A DNA stretch of 64,000 nt from Rotaria sordida (taxonomy: Eukaryota; Rotifera; Eurotatoria; Philodinida; Philodinidae). The translations under genes and the position numbers were made by a program. Of this stretch, positions 1 to 11,500 are shown one piece after another. Positions within the stretch are counted from its first letter, which is position 1, and every line of letters starts with the position of its first letter. The stretch lies in contig CAJNOL010000613.1 of assembly GCA_905250125.1 (NCBI GenBank), positions 54,423 to 118,422 on the forward strand, read 5' to 3'. The notes below the pieces were generated by a model, which saw only the letters and a program-made list of their open reading frames with translations, was not told the DNA's origin and made no database searches.

Positions 1-643
1 TTTTAATAAAAGAAAACCTGAATTCGTTTAATCAATCTAAATTATTTTTCGAAAATATTTAAGATTATTTTATTTTATAAAATATTCTTGAAAAATTTTC
101 ATCTGATCTCTATAAACATATTATAAATGATGTTTATTAAAGGACAACATAAACTAGATATATTCCAATAATTGTTTATTATATATTAGAAATGATTATA
201 ATCAATTGATTGTCTTGTTTTCTTTTCGTCGAATGTTTGTGACGATATCAACATTAGTTTAATACGATGAAAAATCGCTACAGGAAACGAGAATATTTAA
301 ACAAAGAGGAATGTTATTCGAGATTTTTTTCATAGGATAATATCTTAAGAATTTTTTGAAAGTATTCTTTTTCTGATAATTATCTTATATATAAATAATA
401 TCTTCAATAAATGGTTAGAAAAGAGTAGCTATCAATTGAATATAATCTTAGACAATTTCAAACGAATAAATTCTATTGATCAATAGTTATATTTTAAATA
501 ACTCAATTTAAGAGAATCAATCGAGAATTTTCTCGAAATATTCTATAGAAATAAATCTATTCTATAGAAATAAATCGACTATGATTATCCACTGATAAAG
601 CAAACGACAATATTTCTTTAAGACTTTATATCTTCTATGGGCA
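1..643. other. AT-rich DNA, no feature seen
   Basis: Very AT-rich sequence with short homopolymer runs. I see no open frame of useful length, no repeat and no RNA gene here. Confidence 0.5.
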
Positions 644-835
644 TTATACATTATTGATATTTTCGTCAACACTTTTTTTTAAATTTTTAAACTTATTTTC
701 GGTCCATAGCCATACTCTTCCACAGGGATAGCGAACAACTATTTCGTTTATCTCTGTCGTAGAGTATTGATATGGATGAAAATTCGATTGAGAGCTGTCG
801 TCAAACCAACCGTTTGGAATATAACTAGTATCCAT
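644..835 (-). CDS. Possible small protein or last exon (63 aa)
   Basis: A 63-codon frame on the minus strand with a less biased composition than its surroundings (several W, P, C and Y residues, e.g. NGWFDDSS and RYPCGRVWLW). On the minus strand the ATG is preceded within three bases by a splice-acceptor-like TTAAGTTAG, so this could be a terminal exon of a longer gene or the body of a trans-spliced short gene. I found no convincing upstream exon and recognise no family. A chance frame remains quite possible. Confidence 0.25.
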   Translation of the reverse strand: MDTSYIPNGWFDDSSQSNFHPYQYSTTEINEIVVRYPCGRVWLWTENKFKNLKKSVDENINNV

Positions 836-2829
836 TTCTAACTTAATTTCAACATAAAAAATCGAAGTATTTCGTGAACCGTAGAAGAGTATTATTCACC
901 CTCCTTCTTTTAGAATAGAACTAATATTCCAAAGATCCACCAGGCTTCCTATCAATGTCATCTCATTAGAGTGAGAATTCTTCTACTATATATGTACGCA
1001 TCAGAGTCTCTTTTATGTCACAGAAAAAAATGCTTCTCGATATCTTTTTGCATTGACGAGTTATTCAAAGATTATAAAAGTTGAAAAATCGTAGAAGATT
1101 TTCTACGGTGGACCTGAAAGGGTTAACTGTTCAAGGTTAGTTTGTTTTTTTGAAATATACTTTCTCTTTTGTCATTATTCTTTGATGATTGATATTTGGT
1201 TTTTTTTATGTTTCACCTTATGATAATCAAACCAAGAAGATAATTCGATATACTATTTCATGGCTCATTTTGTCTTAAATAGTCAACTTCAAATAAAATA
1301 TTCTTAAAAAAAAGAACTTTTATTTTGTCAATTGATAATAATAGAATGATTTCTAACTGAAGATATGTTGACACTCTATGATAAACAAGCTTATCTAGAA
1401 TGATCATTCCACAATTAAATCAACAATAAGTTAATCAAAAAAACAAAAAACGAACAGTCAATTTCAAAGATCTACAATTAAAAGGAAAAGTATTTTATTT
1501 AGAAAAGAAATTTTCATATGAATATAAAATGTGTTCTTGCCAATTTTCTTGTTATTGTCAACATTTAAATGTGCTTATTTGAATATTTTTCTAAATTAGC
1601 CGAAAATTTTTTATTCATTTATATATTTATTTAGAAATAAATAAACATTGACAAAACGTCTAAATCTATTTATTAATTAAAAATTGATATATTGTCTGTC
1701 AAGTTTGTTTTTTCTTGTCAAATATCGATTTATATTGTTTATTCATAAATACTAAACAATTCCTTCCATCTAATATTTGATTCTATGTCGTGAAAAATTC
1801 TCATTATCATAGAATATATTCATATTAGAGACCAATCTCATTCATAGAGACTTCTATTTCCTTTCTTGACAACATTTCATAAGTTAAATGCGTGAGAATC
1901 AGGCGCATACCGAGATCGCCACAATTAGAGAAGGAGTGTGATTAGTGACGAGATCGATTAGATAACTTTTGCTAAAATTGATCGGAGGAGGATGGCTTGA
2001 ATACTTTTTTTTTGAGAATTGATGAGCAAAAAAAACGAATAAAACGTGAAAACGTCGTTGAGGAAAATCGAAAATTTGTCTAGGTTGAAGGTGATGAGCC
2101 AACCGACTCTCCGCCCATCGCTCAGGACATCCCTTCTAAAAACATAAAAATATTTAACTTCTATACGATTGAGGTTTTAAGCATTTCGTCTTTCTTAGTT
2201 CGAGATAAAATCAAACCTTTGATTCTCAAATTCTTATTTGTTACCGATAAAATTAAAAAAAATAGAAATGACTTTTGAGGCATATTATAATCAAACAATC
2301 ATAATATGATCATAATTGATTATTTCACAAGGCATCAGACGCGTCTTTTTTTCTTTGTTTATTAATTTAATAATGTCTCTGAATATTTCAATCTAAAATA
2401 AATTCTTTGAAAATTTTAAATAAACATCTTTAATTAATAAAGTTATATGAAGAATCAATAGGAAATGATTCGAAGTATTTGAAAATAAAATTAAGAAGAA
2501 CTCATCTTGTTTGATTATCAGATCGAATCTGTCAACTTGATTAATCATCATATGAGAGTTAGGTCCCGCTTTGTCGAAAAAATAAATTCGAATTACTCAA
2601 TGAAGAATAGATTATCATTTGATGAGATCCTTTCGTCATACTAATCAAAAATAGTGCCTAATTACTTGTAAATAAATTTGTGAAAAAAAAAATTTAGTAT
2701 ACAGCAGATTTAGATACATAAATAAGAAATTACTAAAGAGAAAATATGAATATAGAAAAGAAAAAAATCAATACATTTTTATTCCGATTAATCGCATAAC
2801 TTTTTCAAGATATTCATTCAATGTGAATG
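836..2829. other. Non-coding AT-rich stretch
   Basis: No gene, RNA or clear repeat is visible. Short frames in this interval (for example around 1.9-2.1 kb on the minus strand) have low-complexity translations and no splice or family support. Confidence 0.45.
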
Positions 2830-2833
2830 TTTG

Positions 2834-3656
2834 TCATATAAAATGTTCTTCTAAATTATGTAATCGTGCATTTCGATTTACAAATAACTTTTTTCGTGGA
2901 GATAATATACCAGTTGCTGGATGACGTGATGATATTGCTGATTTATAAGCATAATCATTTTGAATTGCACGAATGAATAGGTAAAAACGTGGATGTACAA
3001 CATTATTTAAATGATTATTAAAATCGATAATACCATCCTTCGACATGATAATTAGTCTTTAAACTTTTAAAATCATAATAAGTCCATCATACATAACTAA
3101 ATAAAGCACGATCATCATCATCTATCCAATTATTTTTTACGTAATTATAAAAACCTTCGATATTTTAATATCTTGATATTCATTCATTATCATTACCCCA
3201 TAATTTACCAATTTCTTGTGGTGGCATAAATGCAAGTGTTCATATTTCTTTTATAAAGACTTTTTATATTAATTTCATTTATATCACTTAATTTTTTGTT
3301 GATAAATATATTTGTTAAAATGAAAATTACGTCCTTTAATAATGACATTTGGAAAAATTAATTTAATAGCAAGAATAGCAGTTTGTTCAAAGTAGATTGT
3401 AATAGATTTAGGATTCAAACAAATATTATTTATATGACATAAATTTAATATACTATTAAAAATTGATATGTATGTTGGACCTTTTTTTTATCAGGTAATA
3501 AAGTGTATAATTTTGGTTTTGATAATTCACTGTTTCTCGAATGAACTGAATATAATTGATCGAATGGATGTGGACATGATTTAAAAGTTCCATCGAACAA
3601 TAACTAATCATTATCACTTTTTGATAATTATTTAAGAAATTCTAATGTCCCGAATA
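2834..3656 (-). pseudogene. FLYWCH/MULE transposase pseudogene, 3' part
   Basis: C-terminal half of a Mutator-like (MULE) transposase of the FLYWCH-associated type, read on the minus strand. Just inside the insertion point lies FGTLEFL, then FDGTFKSCP (about 3572-3598), which matches the MULE catalytic block around the first acidic residue. Further on come a conserved-looking LCHINNICLNPKSI stretch and a C-terminal block NNHLNNVVHPRFYLFIRA (2834-3046), typical of the family's end. The frame is broken by several stops and frame shifts, so no enzyme can be made. The gene is interrupted at 3656/6651 by a 3.0-kb element; its 5' part is at 6651-7150. The assignment rests on remembered family motifs. 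Confidence 0.65.
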
Positions 3657-3888
3657 CCCAGTGAAAAATATTTATCAAAAAGAATGCGTTCCAATTTCGT
3701 AGAAAACTTTTTTTTAAGAAAAAAAATGTTTGCTTATAAAAGTGAAATCCGTTCCGAAATGGAACGGTAAAGAACACGTTCTCATCCTTAAGGAACGTTT
3801 TCTTTTCTTAAAAAAAAGGGCATTCACGTTCTCGGAATGTGTTCTTGGTCGTTACAATTTAAAATGATGAAAAACGCGTTCCTAGAGC

Positions 3889-3933
3889 AGCTTTTCCTAT
3901 GAGAACCTTCGGAGAGTTCTCATAGGAAAAGCT
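3889..3933. repeat. Perfect 18-bp hairpin
   Basis: AGCTTTTCCTATGAGAAC at 3889-3906 is followed after a 9-base loop (CTTCGGAGA) by its exact complement at 3916-3933. It lies inside the left motif-rich end of the 3-kb element. A perfect stem in otherwise decayed DNA suggests recent origin or a structural role for the element. Confidence 0.75.
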
Positions 3934-4201
3934 AATCTAGGTGCCACTTTTCCACGAAAGAATTTGAAAAGAGATTTATTAGATTTCTGCACTGTTACAG
4001 AAATCCTTAGCAAAGATAACCGGAACATCACTCAATCGTTCTATAAGATCCATATACCCTATCTGAGAAGTATATCCTCATCTAAAACAAAGTCAACAGA
4101 GAAAACATTTCTCAATCTACTCAATCTGAAATCCCCAGGTCCATCAATCCGATACCGGATCTCATAGGATATTGTAAGATTCGACCAGCCGACAAAACCC
4201 T

Positions 4202-4401
4202 ACAGGAATCCGTGAAACGGAATCACGTCGGATTCCCGTCGGATGAATCCTAATTGCTGCAAATTTTATTAGCGTTCATTTTATCAGTACTAGATAACGA
4301 TCTTGGGATACTATCGGATCCAACTGTCGGATCTCTTATAGGATCCGATCGGATTCGACTACTGACGGGACCCGACGTGATTTCGTTTCACGGATTCCTG
4401 T
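4202..4401. repeat. Inverted repeat rich in GGATCCGA
   Basis: About 38-bp arms (4202-4240 and 4364-4401) are near-perfect complements, each containing CGTGAAACGRAATCACGTCG or its complement. The spacer and flank to 4470 contain repeated GGATCCGA and TCGGATC words. It looks like a small element with iterated-motif ends nested in the 3-kb element. Confidence 0.6.
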
Positions 4402-4519
4402 CGGATCTGATATTATCCTATCAGATACCTGTAGGACACCTATCGGATCCGATAAGATCCGACTATAGGATTGATCGACCTGGGTCACTGACTGCTGTAT
4501 ATAACTACACTCCACGAAA

Positions 4520-5870
4520 AAACCTGATTGCTTCTATTAAGATAGAATAAAGCTAAAGAAGAACTAACTCTATCTTTATTAGATGGTAAAACGATTATTT
4601 TCATTAGAATGAAATAAAATTAAAGGAAAACTATCTCTATCTCTACTAGATGATGAAAATGATCGTATTTATTAAGATGGAATGAAAACTAAAGAAAAGC
4701 TATCTATATCTTCACTAGATGAAAAAAAAATGATTTTTTTGATTAAAATGCAATAAAACTGGAGGAATCTTAACTCAATCTTTACCATATAAAAAATGTT
4801 TATTTTTATTAAGATGGAAAATAACGAAAGGAAAACTAATTCTAACTATACTAGATGAAAGAAATGATTTTTCTGATAAAGACCAAATAAAACTAAAGAA
4901 ATGTTAACTTTATCTCTATTGAATGAAAAAAAAAGGACTGTTTGTATTAAGATCAAATAAAACTATAGGTAAACTAACTCTATCTCTACTAGATAAAATC
5001 AATGACTACTTTTATTACGATGGAATAAAAGCAAAAGAAAACTAATGGCAAAGTATACTAATTTGTCAATCATTTTATTTAGTTTTATTCAAAAACAATA
5101 GTAAAGCTTTCCACCTATACACAAGGTCATTATCAACCAAAATGATGGAAAGTGAAAAATATGTACAAAATTGTCCTTTTTCTTTGTTCTGCTCTGACTA
5201 TTGATAAACATTGCAATGAAAGGGAAAGATAATATTTCGATCGCACTGCAATGTTTATCAATAGTCAGAACAGAATAAAAGAAAAGAATAGAACAATTTT
5301 GTACATATTTTTTACTTCCATCATTTTGTGTTGATAATGACCTTGTGTATAGATGGAAAGCTTCACTATTGTTTTTGAATAAAACTAAATAAAATGATTG
5401 ACGAATTAGTATACTTTGCTATTAGTTTATTTTCTTATATCTCGTCCAATAATATAAATAAAAGAAAACTAACTCTAACTGTATTAGATGAAAAAATGAC
5501 CATCACTATTAAGGTCGAATAAAATCAGAAGAACACTAACTCGATGTCTATTAGGTGAAAAACATGACTATTTCTATTAAGATGGAAAAAAATTAAAGGA
5601 AAACTAACTCTGCCTCTACTAAGATGAAATAAAACTAAAGAAACAGTAATTTATCTCTATCGAATGAAAAAAATGATTATTACTGTTAAGATTGAATAAA
5701 ACTAAAGGAATTTTAAAAAAACGGATTTTTTTGATTAATATTGAAAATAATCGAACGAGCACTAATTCTCGCTTTACTAGATAAAAGAAATGATTGCTTC
5801 TATTAAGATGTAATAAAACTAAATGGGCAATATAATACAAATTGTGGGAAAAGCTTGTTAAATTCATCAA
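4520..5870. repeat. Diverged ~68-bp tandem repeat
   Basis: Repeated units of roughly 66-75 bp built from the blocks TATTAAGATGGAATAAAACT, AAAGGAAAACTAACTC and TATCTCTACTAGATGA followed by a run of A and ATGA. About a dozen degenerate copies are visible, split by the foldback at 5039-5428. Short frames here are by-products of the repeat. Confidence 0.7.
5039..5428. mobile_element. 390-bp foldback element
   Basis: A near-complete palindrome: the left arm (from 5039, AACTAATGGCAAAGTATACT) pairs with the right arm (ending 5428) over about 165 bp per arm, with a short centre near 5230. It sits within the ~68-bp tandem array and probably inserted there. No coding capacity; best described as a MITE or foldback. 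Confidence 0.75.
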
Positions 5871-6650
5871 AGAGAAGAATTGTTGTATACTCGTTTGCCG
5901 AACAACTCTGAATTTTTCTAGAATCCTTCTTATTGTTGCACATTGCTTGTGTCTATTTTTATTGTTTTCTGTTAGTGTATTGTAAATAAGACTGTCACGA
6001 TATCGACAGCTAAAAGCTCAACGTTGAAAACAGATGTTGATAATAGAACTAAGAGTTATGATGATAATTTTGTATTCAGAAAACAATGAGCAAAAAAATT
6101 TAATATATTTGAGAACACTGACGAATCCATTTGGAGCTAATCAATATTCTTTCTCAATATAACGAGATAATTTTATATGGGTTATGAAACGACGAGAAGG
6201 TGTTCTGTATTTTTAAAACTGATTTTTAAATTCACGAGAAAGCATTCTACAATTAGGAAAACGACAGAGAACGCGTTCTTTTCTCCCTAAGAATAATGTC
6301 AGATTGTCTCGACCGCGTTCATCAGTTCGAAGAATCCATTATCAATTATTTCTTGAGAAAAGGTCAAAGAAAGCATTCTCATTTTGATGGAATCCGATCC
6401 TGACCATTCCAGAAATGAACAGTTCAGAAAGCTTTCTCTTCAGATGAAGAATGATTTTGAACCGAGAAGAAATCTTCCCATAAAAACGTGGAACGACAAA
6501 GAATGCGTTCCTTCAAATGCATAAATCATTCTTGTTACCCATGAACGCATTCGCCAAACTATAGAACATGTTCCTCATGAAAAAGGTAACTTACCATGTT
6601 TTGTTGAACGCGTTTACTTCCGTTTTTTTCCATGATTATTTTTCACTAGG

Positions 6651-7150
6651 TATGGGATGTTTTGAATTATGCAAAATAAATTTTTCATCATTTAATGTTG
6701 TACTCCATATTACTTCGATATTAACATCATGAATTGTACGTGTAGCAGGTAGATAACTTGTATTTTTTGTTTTATATAATGCATTTTTCATCTCATGCAT
6801 CATTGGTATAAATGGTGCAATTTCTGGTGAATTTGTATGCGACAATATAATTTCTTGTCAATAAATTCTTTTTATTGCCTGTGGTGAATCTTCAATACGT
6901 CATTTTAATTTCATTCTAAATTCTTTTATTTTACATTTCACCTCATCACCATCATGATTATATGATTTCTTCATGCTTGGTGGATTTGAACCATATTGTA
7001 TAGAACGTCAAGGACATGAACAATTTTCACATTTCCCATAAACAGTTGTGTTTAAAATTTTATTTTGCGTGTAGCAGAAAGTATCAAGTAATAAAATTGG
7101 TTTATCACGTTTACTTTTAACAATAGATAGCATCATATTGTGTAATAATG
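6651..7150 (-). pseudogene. FLYWCH/MULE transposase pseudogene, 5' part
   Basis: N-terminal part of the transposase whose 3' part lies at 2834-3656. Around 7010-7140 the minus strand reads a FLYWCH-like zinc-finger pattern (KSKRDKPILLLDTFCY, then KCENCSC). Next come a HDGDEVKCKIKEFR linker (about 6930) and the family's NALYKTKNTSYLPAT / DVNIEVIWSTTLNDEKFIL block (6663-6790). Stops interrupt the frame in several places. Frame and family content continue directly from 6651 into 3656 once the inserted element is ignored. Confidence 0.65.
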
Positions 7151-7193
7151 AATCAATATAGTAAAAAAAAAAGAATTTTCCCTCTTTACTCCA

Positions 7194-7216
7194 CATATAT
7201 ATATATATATATATAT
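7194..7216. repeat. (TA)n microsatellite
   Basis: About eleven uninterrupted TA dinucleotides. Confidence 0.9.
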
Positions 7217-7854
7217 ACTTTTGCAAAATTACAGATTACTAGTATAGGAATATCAATTAGTTTCTTGTTAAAGATATAGTTTAAGTCAATCAAAGAAATT
7301 GAGCTTATCACTTTGATTATACTCTTTTTCATTACAATTTAATTTTTCGACCAAACAGAAAGATCAATTAAGCTTTCGACGAAACGGAAATCTACTCGTA
7401 TGAGAATATGATTTTATTTAAAACCAAACGTTAGTTTTCTCTCAAGAAATAAAAACGTTTTGTTTTTTTTGTACATGTTAAAAATAAATGAGATATATCT
7501 TGTTCGTTATTTTCAATATAAAACAATGACAAAAAAAATTCATAGAAATTTATTGAAAATTTAAGATTTATTTCTAAAAAAAAAAAGAGAAAAATTCATA
7601 TAAATAAAAAAGAAGAAGTTAAATAGAATAATAAATGATAATTATTTAAATAAATGATATTGTTTTAATTGTTGATAAAGATAATATATAATATGGATTA
7701 TATTGAAAGGATTCATTTCATATTGAATCAATATGATCATTCATCATCATTCTTGACCGGATAGAAGAGAAGTTGACCGGATACGAAATAATAACGGAAA
7801 TCAATTGAAATATGTTCGAATTAACAAGGCAAACAGAAAGTCATCGACGCCATT

Positions 7855-7910
7855 GAGTGGAATGAGAAATGAGAAATGAAAAATGAGAAATGAGAAATGA
7901 CAATGAGAAC
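7855..7910. repeat. (GAGAAAT)n short tandem repeat
   Basis: Five to six 7-bp copies of GAGAAAT with minor variants, in the 3' flank of the bHLH gene. Confidence 0.8.
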
Positions 7911-7957
7911 AACCAATCTACATCATATTCAATGGACACACGGCAACATACATTAGA

Positions 7958-7960
<3 letters not shown>

Positions 7961-7989
<29 letters not shown>

Positions 7990-7990
7990 G
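7961..7990. repeat. (AT)n microsatellite
   Basis: About 14 AT dinucleotides downstream of the bHLH gene. Confidence 0.9.
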
Positions 7991-8153
7991 GACATAATTA
8001 GTTGTCGAATTCTATTCCAATAAACTAAACACATTTAAAAACAGTAGGAGATTTAAATTGATGAACAATATATGCCTTTCTTTTTCAATATAATTAGAGA
8101 AAACGAATCAATATCGACGGGGGGTCTTTATATATATGAATAAATAGATATAT

Positions 8154-8549
8154 TTATTCTGATTTATAATCTTGATCATGCCAATAATATATATCTTCAT
8201 TTTTAATATTTATTGGTATAACAATATTTGATTGTTGATTGGGATAAATCATTGTTGCTGTTGCTGTTGTTGTCGTTGTGGTTGTTGTTGTTGTTGTTTG
8301 AAGAAGCTGACGAAGATTTTCAATATAAATCATAGCTGATTTAAGTGTATCAACTTTAGAAAGTTTTTTCTTATGTATTTCATGTGGAATATGTCGACGA
8401 AGAATTTCAAAACAAGCATTTATATGACGAACACGATTTCTTTCACGAGCATTTCGACGTGTTGTACCTATTTTAACTTGTTTTCTTCCACCACGATTTG
8501 GTTGATATTCTTTTTCTATTTGTTCTTCTTCTTGTTCGATTTCCATCAT
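8154..8549 (-). CDS. Achaete-scute-like bHLH transcription factor
   Basis: A single-exon, 131-residue class A basic helix-loop-helix protein, expected to bind E-boxes in the nucleus as a dimer and act in neural or other cell specification. The basic region is RRNARERNRVR (residues 31-41), with the E-box-contacting E36. Helix 1 is HINACFEILRRHIP (42-55), and the loop plus helix 2 is KKKLSKVDTLKSAMIYIENL (60-79). The KKLSKVDTL..A..YI..L pattern is the signature of the achaete-scute group. An acidic leader precedes it, and a run of 11 threonines (85-95) follows, encoded by a slippage-prone repeat. The start is the first of two adjacent ATGs. The gene stands alone, with about 6.6 kb of gene-poor DNA upstream. 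A PTF1- or atonal-type identity is less likely. Confidence 0.85.
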   Translation of the reverse strand: MMEIEQEEEQIEKEYQPNRGGRKQVKIGTTRRNARERNRVRHINACFEILRRHIPHEIHKKKLSKVDTLKSAMIYIENLRQLLQTTTTTTTTTTTATATMIYPNQQSNIVIPINIKNEDIYYWHDQDYKSE

Positions 8550-11500
8550 TTTATCAAATGACCTTCGTCAAATATTTTCATCAATTTTAATAAGGAAAGA
8601 GAAAAAAAACAAAATCATTGGTCAACATTTTCTTTTTTTCTTTTTTCTTTTTTTCTTCGAAATGAAAAATCTAGTTCATTGAAATGGAAGAATATATTCT
8701 TGTTAAACTAGTGGGATTATATCCTCATAATCAATTATATAATCTTCAATTGATAAGCTGATCCTTGATCATATTACATCATTATTATGTTCTCTTTCTT
8801 TCATCTTTTCTTCAACTATACTCATTTAATAATACATTAAATAAATCATTCAAATATTTTACATATTTCATCAAACATCATTTATATTTTAGAAAAAAAA
8901 AAAAAAAAAAACATATTGATTTATTTTTGTTTTTATAGAAAAAAAAATCGAATTGATAAAATGTAAATGTGAGATTAAATGAAGTGTAAGATGTTAATGA
9001 AAGCATAAATTGATTTAATTGATCTGAATTTGATATAAATATATTGTTATCATGTTTATTCCTATGATTAGTTTTTCGAAAAATCTTTCAAAAGAATTTG
9101 TTAATTGTTTGTTAAAAAAAATGAGATAAATCTTAATATGAAAGTCAATAGAATATAACGAAGAAATTTTTCATATATATATATAAATATATATCTTTGC
9201 TTTTTTTCTTTTGTTCACTTTTTCTAAAAAGCACCTGCAAATATATCAAACAAATCAACTTGCCGCTCTTCCTTTTCGTGTCTTATTGACTATTTTCATA
9301 ACAAAAACACACACATCTATGATTAACTTTAAAGAAAATGAAAAGAAAAGAAATATGTTATTCATTTCTTTTTTTTTTTCTTAAAGAAATAATTCTATTG
9401 AATTTTTATTTAATCGAATTTTTATTGAGAATTTGTTATTCGTAAAAGAATTTTTTAAAATTTATTTATTAATTTAACTAAGATTTATCTTTGTTGGTAA
9501 TAGATTCAATTTGAAAGAATTTAACTAAAATGACATTTTTTATATTTCGAATTGATTATAAATAGTAATTAGTTAAGTAAATCATGAAAAAATTGTATAC
9601 TCCTTATTTAACAGAAATTAAAAAAATGAAATCATTGAAAGTATTTTTCAATGAAATTATTTATTTATTTTAAAATAAAATTTTTATCAATTTGAATATT
9701 CGAATATTTATTCATATTAATAAATCGAATATAATATTATTTAAAATATATTTTAGAAAAAACTATTCAATTAAAATAATAATCAAACAATTCATTTCAT
9801 TTATTATTAAATTTAGCTAAATAATCGATTTTCATTTCAATGATAAATCATTTGTTACTTTATTTATCGACAATCAGAGAATAGAGAACGAATCATTTTC
9901 GAATTGGATCGATTATTTTCTTTCAATTATATATTTCAATATCAATTTTTAAAAAAAATGATTTAGTCCCATTTGGGTGATATTCGATCATCTCTCAGTT
10001 GGATTCGATCTCAATTCGGTTAGATTTTATTATATCGAAAATCAAATCCTTTCAAGTTCGTTGTTAATTAATCAAATAAAAATAAGTTAATAACCAAACA
10101 GTTTTACTCATTTAAATAATTCATTCTCAATTGCTTATTTATTGAATAGAATCGATATTATTAGCTGGATTAAACCAAATAATGTATCATCGATCATTCT
10201 TAAAATAGATTTATTCAATCTCAAAGATAAATAACAATAAAAAGACTATTATTCATAGGTAGATATCATTATGGATCTTTTTATCTTATTTTCAACCTTT
10301 TCTATATCCTATAAAACAAGAGTAGAATAACTATCAGAGAATAACGCTATTATCTAAGACCATCCCCAACTTCTTCTTCGCTTCAAGCAACACACCAATA
10401 GCCAATTGATACATTTTACAATAAAGAATTGAAAATGACACAACTCGAAAAAGAATATTTTTCTTTTTCATTTTCATTTTTTATATCATTGTCTATCAGT
10501 TGAAAATTTCAACAAGTTTTAGATATTATCTTATTATTATTTGTAAAATAAGTTATTCTATTATCTATTAAATATAATAATCAATGATTATTATTTATTA
10601 TATTGAGACCGAACCTGAAAAATGATTAATAATGGGAGTAATATCATGTCAGATCGATTCGGAGACTGGAGAAAAAAAAAAACAGAAAATTGGTCGATAT
10701 TGGAGGTTAATCGGGGAGAGAGAAGATAAAAGAGGAAATTAATTATATATTAATTAAAATAAATATGTTCGAACATTTAAAAATTCTTTTTAATAATCTA
10801 AAAGAAGAAAATAAATAAAAATATAAATGTGTCGAATAAATCTATTGTTTTATTATTCAAAATCAATATAAAGAATAAAAATAATAGATTATTAAAAAGT
10901 GTTGTTTTTGTCGATAATTATTTATTGTTAAAATTTTCTCGTTGAATAAAGATGAATAAGATTATTCAAAATCTAGATTGATCTATAAAACAAATCAGTC
11001 AATAATAATATTATAGTTAACTATTGTTGATAATAAATAATAAAATATTCGATAAATGAATATTTATCGATTGAAAAGTAATAACTTATCGTATTTTCTC
11101 ATTCTTACCAATAAAACTAGCACTAACATTCGTTATGACACCTTTATTTTCACTTTTTTTTTAAACAAAATTTCGAATTTGATTTTTTTTAAAATTTAAA
11201 ATGAAAAAGTTTTAACAAAAAAAAGCAAAAGTTATTTGTTATTTGTCAATGATAGAATCTGAAAATAATCTGGTTAGATAAAATAGTTTAAAAAAAGTAA
11301 ACTATATTAGTTGGATATAGTGATATGATTATTACGTCTAGAATCTTTTTCAAATAAAAAAGAAAAAAAAATTCTTGAAATTTTTCTTTTATATTTAATA
11401 TCAATATAAAAATGATTATATTATAATCAATCAAGGTAAACCAATGAAAAAAAAACGTTTGAATTTTTGATAAATTTTTTTAAATTAAATATTTTATTAA

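Larger units (their letters stand above)
3657..6650. mobile_element. 3.0-kb non-coding element with CCYAGTGAAAAATA ends
   Basis: The outer ends are inverted repeats: CCCAGTGAAAAATA at the left (3657) and its near-complement TATTTTTCACTAGG at the right (ending 6650). Both are flanked by TA, the target duplication expected of Tc1/mariner-like transposition. The element sits inside the MULE pseudogene, whose frame resumes on both sides, which fixes the boundaries. The two terminal ~400-bp zones carry many copies of a GCGTTC-centred motif (ACACGTTC, ATGCGTTC, AACGCGTT). The interior holds an inverted repeat (4202-4401), a ~68-bp tandem array (4520-5870) and a 390-bp foldback. No transposase frame is present, so it is non-autonomous. 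Confidence 0.65.

Noticed and set aside
1899-2102. 67-codon minus-strand frame as a gene
   Set aside because: Short, no motif, no splice signals, and in non-coding AT-rich DNA.
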